64,000 nt of DNA from Bacteroidota bacterium (GTDB lineage Bacteria > Bacteroidota > JABWAT01), in the NCBI GenBank assembly GCA_017303995.1, contig JAFLBE010000002.1, forward strand, positions 1 to 64,000, read 5' to 3'. The position numbers and the translations under genes are program-made. Every line of letters starts with the position of its first letter. The first letter of the stretch is position 1. Positions 26,523-36,001 of the stretch are shown here, one piece after another. The notes below the pieces were generated by a model, which had not been told where the DNA came from, did not search any database, and worked only from the letters and a program-made list of their open reading frames with translations.

Positions 26523-29500
26523 ATGCAAATGAAAAATTTTAGTAAAACAGGTATTGGACTTTTAATCCTAACAATGGGATGGTCTAGTCCTGAGTTTTCC
26601 TTCGCTGGAATTGAAGGAAACGGGCCCCGGAAAACACAAAAGTTAAGCAAAGGGGCAGAGTATGTAAACTTTAACTCTTTGGATATTAATGACATCCGGG
26701 TTTATTTCCAGAATAACGGAAACGTTCAGGATCCAACAGGAAACTGGGCAGTTGAATATCCGCGTGATAAATCAGCCAAGCCAACGGCAAATCCAACAAA
26801 AACAGCCATATTTGCAGCCGGTTTTGCACTTAGCGGATATGTGAAAGGCGACCTTAGGGCTTCATGGATGGCATCAGCCAGCCGTGTTGAAGACTGGCAG
26901 CCAGGGAATCTCGACAAATCTGGTAAACCGGCCAATTCAGATAACACTGAATTTAAAGTCTATAAGTACACCAAAACCGACAAACTGGATGGAATTAATG
27001 ATATAAAAACCTGGCCAGTACAATATGGTGCACCCTGGATGGATAAAAATGGTGTAATGCAAGTCTATAACGGGCTTCCAGCAGACTATAATGGAACCTA
27101 TAACCCAGCGGCAGGTGACCGCCCTTACTTATATGGCGACCAAATGGTTTGGTATGTAATCAATGATATGGTTGATGAAGCAAATACAAATCGTCGGTTT
27201 AAAACGAAGGGTATGGGAATTGAAGCACAGGTAAATGCTTTTGCATTCAATCAAAGCAATGCATTAGCCAATGGTTTTTTTGTGATATACAAATTCATTA
27301 ACCGCGGCAAAGATGATGTTGAGAATGTAATCTTTTCTGTTTGGTCTGATCCGGATTTGGGTAATAGTGATGATGACCTTGTAGGGGTTGACTCAGTTCG
27401 GTCTTTAGCTTACATCTACAATGAAGGAAATACAGATACCAAGTACGGAACACCTCCACCCGTTGCTGGTTATGATTTCTTTTTGGGACCAAAAGTACCA
27501 CGTACAAAAGTTGTAGGCAATCAAACCGTTCCAGATTCAAATTATGTTGTCAATATTCTGGGTAAAAAGTACTATGGGTTTGAACAGCTGCAAATGAATT
27601 CTTTTGTTAAATATGTAAGAGATCGTGCAGATTTACCCGATCCTAATACCGCAACTGAAGCCAGAAATTATCAGGAAGGTAAAAAGTTTAATGGCGCTTT
27701 ATTTAATCCATTAACTGATGGTAACGGTGGAAAAGCAACAGACAATCCATATATCGTGCATCCAGGTTATCCTGAAACAGGATTGGGTTGGGTTGACAAT
27801 CAGGGTGGTGACCGCCGGATGATGATCAACACAAAGCCATTTACCTTAGCAAAAGGTGACACTCAGGTTATAGTTGTTGGCTATATGGTTGGTACAGGAT
27901 CAGATAATAAGGATGGAGTCAAAAAACTTCGCGAGATTGATGATATTTTGCAAAAAGTATTTGGCTTAAACTTTGTTATTGCTGGACCACCTCCTGCACC
28001 TGAAACCCTTACGGCACGGATTGATGAATCCGGAAAAATAAACCTGACATTCCCGACTGCTCCATCAATGAAATATGATTTTGATGATGGCTTGACCCGA
28101 AAAGTTTTTAAAGGATTCAGAATAAATCAATATAAAAACGGATCAACAGAGGATGTTGTTGACGGTGTTGTAAACAAAAAGGAATTGTTGCTCATTGATG
28201 TAAATGATGGTTATGACATTGTCTATGACAGAAAAGAATCTGGGGCGAGTACTTTAGTATTTGATTCAGATAAAAAATTTGAGAATGAGAGTATTTTTCT
28301 AAAACCAGATGCTCAATTCAATTTTACAGTTCCTCTTGACAAATTCACAGATTTCCCTTTTATCCAAGGCAAAACCTATACCTTTTCAGTATCCTCAATT
28401 GGTATCGATATTAAAAATATTGCACCGATTTATGATAAAGCGAATAAATTGGTTGCATGGGGGTCAGATAGCCCGATTATCGAATCAGGTGAGACAATTG
28501 TACAGATTGTTTACAATGGCATAACAGGAAATTCTTTCGCCGTTGAGGATAGTTCGAAATATGTCACCCAGGTTGCAGGTAATGGTGGTGGAATTGTTTT
28601 GGTTGATGTGTTGGACAACACCAACCTTGTATCTGACCGTGGTTTTACTGTTGGATTTTTCAACGATGGTTACGATAAGCTCTTGTGGAATCTAAAGGAT
28701 GCTAAAAGTGATACTTTAATGTCATATAAAGTCCCTGGATTAACTGCATTGGGTAAAGACACTTTGTTGACTGTAAAAGTTGATAGTCTTGATATTTACT
28801 CAAAGGAAAGGTTTTTACGACCAATTAATGGATTATCAATCCGGGTCAAAAAACCTGCACCAGAAGTACTAAGTGCAAAATTCAAATCAGGGGAGACTCT
28901 TCCGGTTGTGGCGATGAGTACTAAAACAGGCGTTGCTGTTCTTTCAAAAGACGCTTCTTCTGTTGGCGGACTAATCAAAAAAACTGCAGTATTGCCGGTA
29001 ACTTCCTCAGTTAAGCATGATAACGTAAAAAGTGTGCTGATTGATTTTTCTGATTCGTCTTATGCGTTCCGATATGTTTCAGGGTTTCAGGTTGCTAAAT
29101 ACTTTACTAACCTTGTGAAGAATGTTCCAGAAAAGGTTTTAATTACGGATAAGGAAGTTGACTCAATTGGTTGGGCAGGTTACTCAGCGTTACTTGCAAC
29201 TGCCACTGAATCTACACCAGGGACATTTGCATCCGGGCGCTGGAAAGCTGCCAGGAAACCTGGAGTTGGAGTTACAAAAGTACCCTTTAAGGTTTTTGAT
29301 ATTTCAACAGATCCAGCCAATCCACGTCAGTTAACAATTGGCTTTATTGAAAGGTTTATTCCTGACAAAGATGGTGATACCTTGCAATATCTGGATGGTC
29401 AATGGAATCCGCTTGGAAATTATAATCTGGCACCGGAAATGATTTTAGTTTCCTCTGATACTTATGATCCGAATGTAAAGCAAACTGAAAAGGATACTTC

Positions 29501-30026
29501 TTTTTACAGGAACTATAAAGATTTTCTTATCAGAAATAATTCCTTTATTTCTCCCTGGATTTTGAGTATTGAAGCTAATTTGAATGCCACTTCTGTTACA
29601 ACGGATAAGAAAATAGAAATTACTACGAATGTTTTATCTTCTTCAGATAAGTTTTTAATTACAAGCCCTAAAAATCAGGCTGATAGTTATAACGCAGATA
29701 TTAATAGTAAATTCAATCGTGTAACCATTTATCCAAATCCTTACATGGGTGATAATCCTGCTGAAGTTTCTAACGTTTCCAGATTTGTATCAATTGGAAA
29801 TCTTCCCCACAAGGCAACCATCCGGATTTATAATCTGGCAGGTCAATTGGTGCGGAAGCTTGAAAAGGATGACATTACGAATATAACCACCTGGGATCTT
29901 AAAAACCTAACAGGTCTTTATGTTGCCTCTGGTGTTTACCTCATTCATATTGAGTCGCCGGGGTTGGGATCAAAGGTGCTTAAGTTTGCCTTGATTCAAC
30001 GTCAGGAACGAATTGACACCTATTAA
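26523..30026 (+). CDS. Large secreted protein with T9SS-type C-terminal domain
   Basis: The product is about 1167 residues. A start at 26529 (two codons later) is also possible; GTGGAG precedes both. An N-terminal signal segment (GIGLLILTMGWSSPEFSFAG) is followed by a long region that I do not recognise. This includes repeated aromatic motifs and a fibronectin-like stretch near residue 490 (GPPPAPETLTARIDESGKIN). The C-terminus has a sorting-domain pattern: FNRVTIYPNPYMG, KATIRIYNLAGQLVRKLE, ASGVYLIHIESPG. It is placed between the TonB-dependent receptor and the PorV-like gene, so it is probably the exported cargo of that set. Function unknown. Confidence 0.82.
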   Translation: MQMKNFSKTGIGLLILTMGWSSPEFSFAGIEGNGPRKTQKLSKGAEYVNFNSLDINDIRVYFQNNGNVQDPTGNWAVEYPRDKSAKPTANPTKTAIFAAGFALSGYVKGDLRASWMASASRVEDWQPGNLDKSGKPANSDNTEFKVYKYTKTDKLDGINDIKTWPVQYGAPWMDKNGVMQVYNGLPADYNGTYNPAAGDRPYLYGDQMVWYVINDMVDEANTNRRFKTKGMGIEAQVNAFAFNQSNALANGFFVIYKFINRGKDDVENVIFSVWSDPDLGNSDDDLVGVDSVRSLAYIYNEGNTDTKYGTPPPVAGYDFFLGPKVPRTKVVGNQTVPDSNYVVNILGKKYYGFEQLQMNSFVKYVRDRADLPDPNTATEARNYQEGKKFNGALFNPLTDGNGGKATDNPYIVHPGYPETGLGWVDNQGGDRRMMINTKPFTLAKGDTQVIVVGYMVGTGSDNKDGVKKLREIDDILQKVFGLNFVIAGPPPAPETLTARIDESGKINLTFPTAPSMKYDFDDGLTRKVFKGFRINQYKNGSTEDVVDGVVNKKELLLIDVNDGYDIVYDRKESGASTLVFDSDKKFENESIFLKPDAQFNFTVPLDKFTDFPFIQGKTYTFSVSSIGIDIKNIAPIYDKANKLVAWGSDSPIIESGETIVQIVYNGITGNSFAVEDSSKYVTQVAGNGGGIVLVDVLDNTNLVSDRGFTVGFFNDGYDKLLWNLKDAKSDTLMSYKVPGLTALGKDTLLTVKVDSLDIYSKERFLRPINGLSIRVKKPAPEVLSAKFKSGETLPVVAMSTKTGVAVLSKDASSVGGLIKKTAVLPVTSSVKHDNVKSVLIDFSDSSYAFRYVSGFQVAKYFTNLVKNVPEKVLITDKEVDSIGWAGYSALLATATESTPGTFASGRWKAARKPGVGVTKVPFKVFDISTDPANPRQLTIGFIERFIPDKDGDTLQYLDGQWNPLGNYNLAPEMILVSSDTYDPNVKQTEKDTSFYRNYKDFLIRNNSFISPWILSIEANLNATSVTTDKKIEITTNVLSSSDKFLITSPKNQADSYNADINSKFNRVTIYPNPYMGDNPAEVSNVSRFVSIGNLPHKATIRIYNLAGQLVRKLEKDDITNITTWDLKNLTGLYVASGVYLIHIESPGLGSKVLKFALIQRQERIDTY

Positions 30027-30047
30027 TATCAGGGAGAATATAAAACA

Positions 30048-31073
30048 ATGTCAAAAATATTATTAATGATTTTAACCCTGGCTTTATGTGCAAGCCAGGG
30101 ATATGCCGGAAATAAAAGCCGGACAGGAACTGCTGGTGCAGTTGAATTACTAATTCCAGTAAGTGCAAAAAACCTTGCTGTTGGTAATTCAATGATCTCA
30201 GCTCAATCTGGAATTGATGGAGTATCGGTTAACCCGGCTTCTATTGGATTACTTTCCAAAAATGAATTAGCCTTTTCTACATTTGACTACCTTGCTGGCA
30301 TCAAGCTGTATTATTTTGCCGGCGGGTTTAGTTTTGGAGATTTGGGCAATCTTGGCTTTTCAATCAGAAGCCTTGATTTTGGAAAGATTGACAAAACAAC
30401 AAACGAAAGTCCGGAAGGTACAGGGGAAACATTTTCTCCAACCTATGTGACCGCATCTGTGATTTTGGGTCGTGAGTTAACCGAGAATATTCAATTTGGA
30501 ATGCAGGTAAAATACGTTCACGAATCATTTAACAATGCATCGGCAGGTGGAGTTGGGTTTGATGTCGGCTTCCAATATACCGGAGTTAGTGTTTTACCAG
30601 GATTGAATTTTGGGATTGCACTCAAAAATATAAACCTGAATAAACTCAAGTTTGAAGGTCAGGGAATGACCAATGCAACTGGTCCTGTTGCAGGGGCAAA
30701 CCTTGGCGTTGACAAGAAGCAATGGACAACCCCGACTGAATCATTTGATATGCCATCTACTTTTGAATTTGGTTTATCATACGAACTTGGACTGGATGAT
30801 CTTCAATCGCTGACTCTTGGCACAACCTACATCAATAATAATATCTCTACAGATGAGTATAATTTTGGTGGGGAATACAATTACCAGAATATGATTTTTC
30901 TGAGATCTGGATATTCCTATGTACCAGATGGAATTGATAATCTCTACGGATTAACACTTGGTGGTGGGTTGTCATACAATTTAGGGTTTCAACTTACAGT
31001 AGATTACGCCTATCAGCAAGTGAATTATTTCTCAGGTGCAAATCAATTAGTTACCTTGAGAATTGGAATCTGA
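30048..31073 (+). CDS. PorV/PorQ-family outer-membrane protein
   Basis: The product is 341 residues. It has a signal peptide (ILLMILTLALCASQGYAG) and the family opening GAVELLIPVSAKNLAVGNSM, then GIDGVSVNPASIGLL. Alternating beta-strands (LGFSIRSLDFGKID, FGMQVKYVHESF, GVGFDVGFQYTG) and a final VTLRIGI strand indicate a FadL-like barrel. PorV shuttles T9SS cargo from the translocon to the attachment complex in Bacteroidetes. Being last in the four-gene set and followed by a terminator, it may serve the preceding secreted protein. ATG after AGGGAG. Confidence 0.85.
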   Translation: MSKILLMILTLALCASQGYAGNKSRTGTAGAVELLIPVSAKNLAVGNSMISAQSGIDGVSVNPASIGLLSKNELAFSTFDYLAGIKLYYFAGGFSFGDLGNLGFSIRSLDFGKIDKTTNESPEGTGETFSPTYVTASVILGRELTENIQFGMQVKYVHESFNNASAGGVGFDVGFQYTGVSVLPGLNFGIALKNINLNKLKFEGQGMTNATGPVAGANLGVDKKQWTTPTESFDMPSTFEFGLSYELGLDDLQSLTLGTTYINNNISTDEYNFGGEYNYQNMIFLRSGYSYVPDGIDNLYGLTLGGGLSYNLGFQLTVDYAYQQVNYFSGANQLVTLRIGI

Positions 31074-31093
31074 TTTGTTTCATTTTATTGCTG

Positions 31094-31136
31094 AAGCTGG
31101 GACTGGGGTTAAAATCCTAATCCCAGCTTTTTTTTT
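31094..31136 (+). terminator. Rho-independent terminator after the PorV-like gene
   Basis: AAGCTGGGA (31094-31102) pairs with TCCCAGCTT (31121-31129) across an 18-base loop, followed by a T run to 31136. It ends the 22.6-31.1 kb operon. The next gene starts only about 15 bases later, so some read-through may occur. Confidence 0.85.
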
Positions 31137-31151
31137 ATAGTGGAGATTCAA

Positions 31152-32453
31152 TTGAGTAACCGATTATCCCTTTTTTTAGTAGGTTTATTGTTAAGTTATT
31201 CCTCTATTCATGCACAGACCGCATTTATTTTTCCATCCTCAAAAATCAGTGGAATATCAGAAACAGAAATTACATTGATAACAAATGATTACTTGTGGGG
31301 TGGTGAGATTGAAAGTGGAAATGCTGTATTGAGTTATACCGGAAAGTCACTTTTATCAAATGATTCCCTTTTAATCAGAGTTCCACTTGATAAAATCCAA
31401 CCGGGTAAAGTATTAAATGTAAGCCGTACTTTAAGTTATCCCTTTCAAAGTGGAAAATATCCGTCAGAAATTAATATAAGCAGGTACATAACCGTACACG
31501 ATTCACTTAAGACGGCAATATTTCAAAAAATATTTTTGATTATGAACCCCAAAGGGTTTGTTTCTGCCGAGCTCTTTTCAACTAAAAAATTGTTTGGAAA
31601 ATCAATTCCTGTTCAGAAAAAAATATATGACTTCAGTTCAGACTCCCTTACATTGAAAATGCAGTTTAATAATTCGGAACCTCTAAGTGATGTCAGTGTT
31701 TTGCTAACGGCTACATTGGGTCAAGATGCTGAATTGATGAAAAAAATTAAGATAGGAACAATTAATTCGGGGGATGAATTCAAATTTGAAATCGGTACCT
31801 TACCTGAATCCTTCAGATTTGGAGGGAAAGTACTTATCAGTGCGGAAATTTATAATTCACAGAAGGAATTACTTTTTTCATTGGATGAAATATCCATTTT
31901 CCTAAAAGGATTAAATGGGACAGACAAAAATATAACTAAGAACACAATTGATCCATTTGGTCTTGAGGTTTATCCTGATGACGAAATTGAAAGTTTATTC
32001 AATATTGCAGAGTATTTTGCTGATAGTCAGGAACGGCTGTTGATAAAAAATTTAGTGTCGAGAAAGGATAAAATTTCTTTCCTGAATACTTTCTGGACAA
32101 AGCGTGAAAATACAACATCAAAATATTTACCAAATTTTGTTGAATTGATAAATAGAATACGTATTTGTACTGACAGGAAATTAAGCCGGGGTGATAAACA
32201 TTTTTGGAAATCAGATAGGGTTAGGATTGTTTTAGTTTATGGTGTTCCAGATCAAATTGACAAAGAACCCTTTGGGATGAATAATTTTTCAAGTGAAACC
32301 TGGAGTTATAATCAAATTGAAAACGGAGTTAAATTTGTTTTTGTTGATTTGACAAAAGACGGCGATTTCAGGTTGGTCCATAGCAGCAAAACTGGTGAAA
32401 TCTATAATCCAACCTACAAAAACCAATATGAAAAGAAATCTGACTTTGATTAA
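31152..32453 (+). CDS. GWxTD-domain secreted protein (first copy)
   Basis: I place the start at TTG 31152, with GGAG 6 bases upstream; a GTG at 31140 sits before that ribosome site. The product is about 433 residues with a signal peptide (LSLFLVGLLLSYSSIHAQ). The middle is beta-rich. The C-terminal third matches GWxTD proteins: LNTFWTKRENTTSKYLPNF, KSDRVRIVLVYGVPDQIDK, SSETWSYNQIENGVKFVFVD. The name-giving motif is altered here to FWKSD. GWxTD proteins are common in FCB bacteria and have no agreed function. A related gene follows at 32579. Confidence 0.8.
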   Translation: MSNRLSLFLVGLLLSYSSIHAQTAFIFPSSKISGISETEITLITNDYLWGGEIESGNAVLSYTGKSLLSNDSLLIRVPLDKIQPGKVLNVSRTLSYPFQSGKYPSEINISRYITVHDSLKTAIFQKIFLIMNPKGFVSAELFSTKKLFGKSIPVQKKIYDFSSDSLTLKMQFNNSEPLSDVSVLLTATLGQDAELMKKIKIGTINSGDEFKFEIGTLPESFRFGGKVLISAEIYNSQKELLFSLDEISIFLKGLNGTDKNITKNTIDPFGLEVYPDDEIESLFNIAEYFADSQERLLIKNLVSRKDKISFLNTFWTKRENTTSKYLPNFVELINRIRICTDRKLSRGDKHFWKSDRVRIVLVYGVPDQIDKEPFGMNNFSSETWSYNQIENGVKFVFVDLTKDGDFRLVHSSKTGEIYNPTYKNQYEKKSDFD

Positions 32454-32479
32454 ACCACTACATCCAGGATACTTATTAT

Positions 32480-32501
32480 GGTTAAAAAATAATTTTTAAC
32501 C
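32480..32501. repeat. AT-rich inverted repeat between the GWxTD genes
   Basis: GGTTAAAAA (32480-32488) and TTTTTAACC (32493-32501) form a perfect 9-bp stem with a 4-base loop. It could be a weak terminator or mRNA stability hairpin; no long T run follows the stem, so its role is uncertain. Confidence 0.4.
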
Positions 32502-32578
32502 AGGGGTTTATTTAATAATATTTGATTGAAATTAAAATTATGATCAATTTTATGGCTGTTACTTTTTGAAAGATTATA

Positions 32579-33847
32579 ATGAAATTTCTCATCAGTCTGG
32601 TTTTGGGTTTTTCCCCGATTTTGGGATTTGCACAATCAAATACAGCACAGTTATTTATCGTACAGGATAGTTGGTCAGATTCAACTATTCAGCATTCAAT
32701 TTATGGCTATCTTACCCAAACTCAGTCTGAACAAGACACCGCAGACCTTGAGTTTTTTAGCTCCGGACAACTTGTAGACAAAAAAATACTAACCATTCAG
32801 GATATTGATTACTCTTTAATCAATTACAAATCAGTTCAACCAAGAAATGTTCATATCGATTCCTGCAAATTTACCTTTCGCACCGGACGAATTATAAAAT
32901 ATCAGGTTTCCCAATATCTTATTAGAAGAACGGAAAAAGTGGTCTTCTCTCCTCTTGTACCCTTTCTGCAAAAAAGAAAATCAGGTGAATCATTATTTAA
33001 AATACCAGCAAATACCTTCAGCCCTGATTCAGATTCACTTACCTTTTCAATTGCGACACAATTCTTTCCGGGAAATAAACAGAGCAGACTGGGGTACCAA
33101 TTTTATTTGAGATCATCAAATCAGGATACCCTGGTCAAATTTTATAAAAGGATACCTGATTCAACCCAACGACTCAATACGGTTACTCTTGCCTTAAACA
33201 AAATACCTTCTGGTAAGTATGAATTAATAGTTGATTTATTAATCAACAATTCAATAGAGGGGAAGATAAATGGAGGGCCTGTATATATTTTATCAGGGAA
33301 ATCAAATGAAGGGGTCACTCAAAGGAATGTTGATCAGGCAGAGTCTGGTACATTCTTTAATGACTACACTGAAAACGAGTTGGATGAATTTTTAGAGAAA
33401 TCAAGGTTTATTGCTTCTAATGAGGAATTAAAGTTATATGGGAATTTGAGCAGCATTAATCAAAAACAAAAATTTCTGAATTCATTTTGGATAAAAAGAC
33501 AAAACGATCAGGAAAATAATTTGTTCAGATATTTGGAAAAACTCTCAATTGTTGAAGATAAATTTGGACAAAAGGGGAAAAAGGGCTTTAAAACTGACCG
33601 GGGTCGGGTTTATTTGAGATATGGCCAATGTGATGATGTTTTTGTTTCAAATTCAACACAATCTGTTAAGCCATTTGAGGTTTGGTTTTACCCAACACTA
33701 AACGGCCAAACCAGTGTTTACTTCTATTTTATTGACCAAAAAGGCTATGGCGACCTTCAGCTAATCCATTCAACTGCAAGAGATGAAGTCTACAATCCTA
33801 CTTTGTTAGAACGTCTTGGGATTGAAGCAACAAATTACAGGAACTAA
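32579..33847 (+). CDS. GWxTD-domain secreted protein (second copy)
   Basis: The product is 422 residues, with signal peptide FLISLVLGFSPILGFAQ. The C-terminal domain has LNSFWIKRQNDQENNLFRYL, GFKTDRGRVYLRYGQCDDVF and PFEVWFYPTLNGQTSVYFYF, close to the family consensus (GFKTD stands for GWxTD). It is a paralogue of the gene at 31152 with the same order of domains. Both precede a lipid A type acyltransferase gene, which suggests work in the cell envelope; the exact role is unknown. Confidence 0.82.
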   Translation: MKFLISLVLGFSPILGFAQSNTAQLFIVQDSWSDSTIQHSIYGYLTQTQSEQDTADLEFFSSGQLVDKKILTIQDIDYSLINYKSVQPRNVHIDSCKFTFRTGRIIKYQVSQYLIRRTEKVVFSPLVPFLQKRKSGESLFKIPANTFSPDSDSLTFSIATQFFPGNKQSRLGYQFYLRSSNQDTLVKFYKRIPDSTQRLNTVTLALNKIPSGKYELIVDLLINNSIEGKINGGPVYILSGKSNEGVTQRNVDQAESGTFFNDYTENELDEFLEKSRFIASNEELKLYGNLSSINQKQKFLNSFWIKRQNDQENNLFRYLEKLSIVEDKFGQKGKKGFKTDRGRVYLRYGQCDDVFVSNSTQSVKPFEVWFYPTLNGQTSVYFYFIDQKGYGDLQLIHSTARDEVYNPTLLERLGIEATNYRN

Positions 33848-33849
33848 GT

Positions 33850-34740
33850 GTGTTAACCCTTTTTGCACAGTTTTTCAAGGATCAATCAATTGAGGAAATT
33901 GATAAAACCGGCATTACCGTGGGTAATATTATCGAAAAAATCTTCCCCTATAGAAAAAAGGTTATTCAGGAAAATATTAAATATTTCCTGAAATGGGCGA
34001 ATCGGCCTGAATCTGATTTAGACAATTTAGTCAGCCAAAATTATGAACACATGGGAATGCTTTTTTTTGAGAATTTCTGGCTTACAAGGGTCGGTTTAAT
34101 CGAATATACGCAACATGTCACACTTGAAGTTGACTCAAGTCTTAAAAGTGCGCTTGAAAACGAAAAACCTGGCGTTGTTTTAATTGGTCACCTGGGGAAT
34201 TGGGAGCTTTTAGTTTCAGGAATTCCACTTTTAACAGGAAAGCCTATTTCATTTATTTCCAAAAAAATAAAAAGCAAATCGGTTAATTTCTTCATGCACT
34301 CATTAAGGGAACAATACCTAAACAGAATGGTTCCAACGGAAGATGCACGGGATGTTATTAACAAAATTCTGAAATCAGGAAAAAGTATAGGTTTGGCAGC
34401 AGATCAGAGTGCTCCAATTGAAAGTTATTGGGATTATTTTATTGGCCGACCAGTTCCCATGTTTTTAGGTCCCGCCTCATTTGCGTTAAAGAACAGAATT
34501 CCAATTTACTTTCTTGCTCCAATTCGAACAGGACCTGGAACATTTGTGATTTATGGTGAAGAAATTCAAACAGATGATCTTGATCCGGAAGAAAAGCAAA
34601 GTTTATACATTCTTACAACCCGACATACCCGAGTTTTGGAGACTTACATAAAAAGGTACCCAGAGCAATATTATTGGATTCACCGCCGTTGGAAACACAC
34701 GTCAAAATGGCAATCTTACCTACCTAAATACCAGCACTGA
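33850..34740 (+). CDS. Lysophospholipid/lipid A acyltransferase (LpxL/HtrB family)
   Basis: The start is GTG 33850 with AGGA 7 bases upstream, 2 bases after the previous stop. The product is 296 residues. The catalytic HxxxxE motif is in LIGHLGNWELLVSG. GLAADQSAPIESYWDYFIGR and GPASFALKNRIPIYFLAPIR match the family, and YYWIHRRWKH near the end is the usual HRRWK block. It adds a secondary acyl chain to lipid A or a similar lipid at the inner membrane. The N-terminal membrane anchor is short. Confidence 0.9.
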   Translation: MLTLFAQFFKDQSIEEIDKTGITVGNIIEKIFPYRKKVIQENIKYFLKWANRPESDLDNLVSQNYEHMGMLFFENFWLTRVGLIEYTQHVTLEVDSSLKSALENEKPGVVLIGHLGNWELLVSGIPLLTGKPISFISKKIKSKSVNFFMHSLREQYLNRMVPTEDARDVINKILKSGKSIGLAADQSAPIESYWDYFIGRPVPMFLGPASFALKNRIPIYFLAPIRTGPGTFVIYGEEIQTDDLDPEEKQSLYILTTRHTRVLETYIKRYPEQYYWIHRRWKHTSKWQSYLPKYQH

Positions 34741-34770
34741 ATTTTAAACCTCATGATTCTTAAGAATAAA

Positions 34771-34812
34771 ATTGGTTTTTCTCATCAATAACCAATTAAT
34801 TCTTTATTTTTG
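34771..34812 (+). promoter_or_regulatory. Hairpin and TAnnTTTG site before the DUF3108 gene
   Basis: ATTGGTT (34771-34777) and AACCAAT (34790-34796) form a 7-bp stem with a 12-base loop, followed by T-rich DNA. Inside that DNA, TATTTTTG (34805-34812) matches TAnnTTTG exactly, but no -33 TTG lies at the right distance. It may be a weak terminator followed by a promoter for the envelope and chemosensory genes. Confidence 0.3.
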
Positions 34813-34885
34813 TATCAGGAATTGATTTACACAGCAATGTTGGAAATCAAGTTCTTCAGGTCAAGCAATCAAATTGAAAATCCCT

Positions 34886-36001
34886 ATGAATAAATATTAT
34901 TTCCTTGTTTTGTTTTTTGTTGTCACCCATTCCTGTTCAAATGAAACTGACATTAGCGAAAATCCGATACCCTATGCAAAAGGTACGGATAGTGTTGACA
35001 CTATTTCAAAACCTGATAGTTCTCTTGCTGGCCAACCTTTTGACACAACTGCAATTGCACAATTTGATTCAATCAGGGTTGATTCACTTTCAGTTGACCA
35101 GGATGACGAAGAAGACACCGAATCTGATTCTATTGCAATTGTACCCTCTGGATCCGATAGTCTTCAAGATGTAAAAACGGAAAAGGAGATTATTCCAGAA
35201 ACCCCTATTCAGAAGCCAATTAAGCCTGTCGTTGAAAAAACCCCTGTAATTACAAAGCCAAAACCCAAAAAACCTGCAGAGTTTGATTACCGAACAATGA
35301 ATCTGGATGCCTACAGGTTAGGTGAAAAGTTAACTTTTGATATCAGATATGGTGTTATTGTGGCTGGAACTGGTGTCATGACTGTTGATAAAGAATTTGT
35401 TTATAAAAACAGAATTGTGCAACGTGTTTTTTTTGAGGCAAAATCCACTTCTGCTTATTCCTGGATATATAAAGTGGAAGATCAATATGTATCTTATCTT
35501 GATAAGTATGGCATTTATCCCTGGAAATTTATCCAAAAAATAAGAGAAGGAAGTTACAAGAAAGATACAGAAGTTGAATTTGATCAGGTAAGGGGAATTG
35601 CATTCGAACGGGGGAAGCAATATAAAATCCCCTCTTACACACATGATATAATCAGTGCATTTTACTATTTCCGAAATATTGACCTAAAGGCAGCAAAACC
35701 AGGAAGTATTATTAAGCTAAGTAATTATTCAAAAGGTAAAGTGCATCCCCTTGATGTTCGGGTTGTTGGTTGGCAAAAAATTAAAGTACCGGCCGGAACA
35801 TTTAATTGTGTTGTACTTGAGCCAATGGTGAAAGCAGGCGGATTATTCAAAAATGAAGGAACCCTGTTTGTTTGGTTAACCAATGATCAGTTAAAAATAC
35901 CTGTAAAAGTGGAAACAAAAGTATTAATAGGGTCAATTTCAGTTGAACTCAGCAAAATAGAGGGAATTAACAGATCGATTCCTGCGAAAGTGTCTAAATG
36001 A
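34886..36001 (+). CDS. DUF3108-domain envelope protein, probable lipoprotein
   Basis: ATG 34886 is preferred over an upstream in-frame TTG. The product is 371 residues. The signal segment YYFLVLFFVVTHSC suggests acylation at Cys17, although THS is not a classic lipobox. A low-complexity acidic then Pro/Lys-rich linker covers roughly residues 20-135 (DSLSVDQDDEEDTESDS; KPKPKKPAEF). The rest is a DUF3108 domain: LGEKLTFDIRYGVIVAGTGV, KVEDQYVSYLDKYGIYPW, VPAGTFNCVVLEP. DUF3108 has no known reaction. The final ATGA overlaps the next gene. Confidence 0.82.
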   Translation: MNKYYFLVLFFVVTHSCSNETDISENPIPYAKGTDSVDTISKPDSSLAGQPFDTTAIAQFDSIRVDSLSVDQDDEEDTESDSIAIVPSGSDSLQDVKTEKEIIPETPIQKPIKPVVEKTPVITKPKPKKPAEFDYRTMNLDAYRLGEKLTFDIRYGVIVAGTGVMTVDKEFVYKNRIVQRVFFEAKSTSAYSWIYKVEDQYVSYLDKYGIYPWKFIQKIREGSYKKDTEVEFDQVRGIAFERGKQYKIPSYTHDIISAFYYFRNIDLKAAKPGSIIKLSNYSKGKVHPLDVRVVGWQKIKVPAGTFNCVVLEPMVKAGGLFKNEGTLFVWLTNDQLKIPVKVETKVLIGSISVELSKIEGINRSIPAKVSK

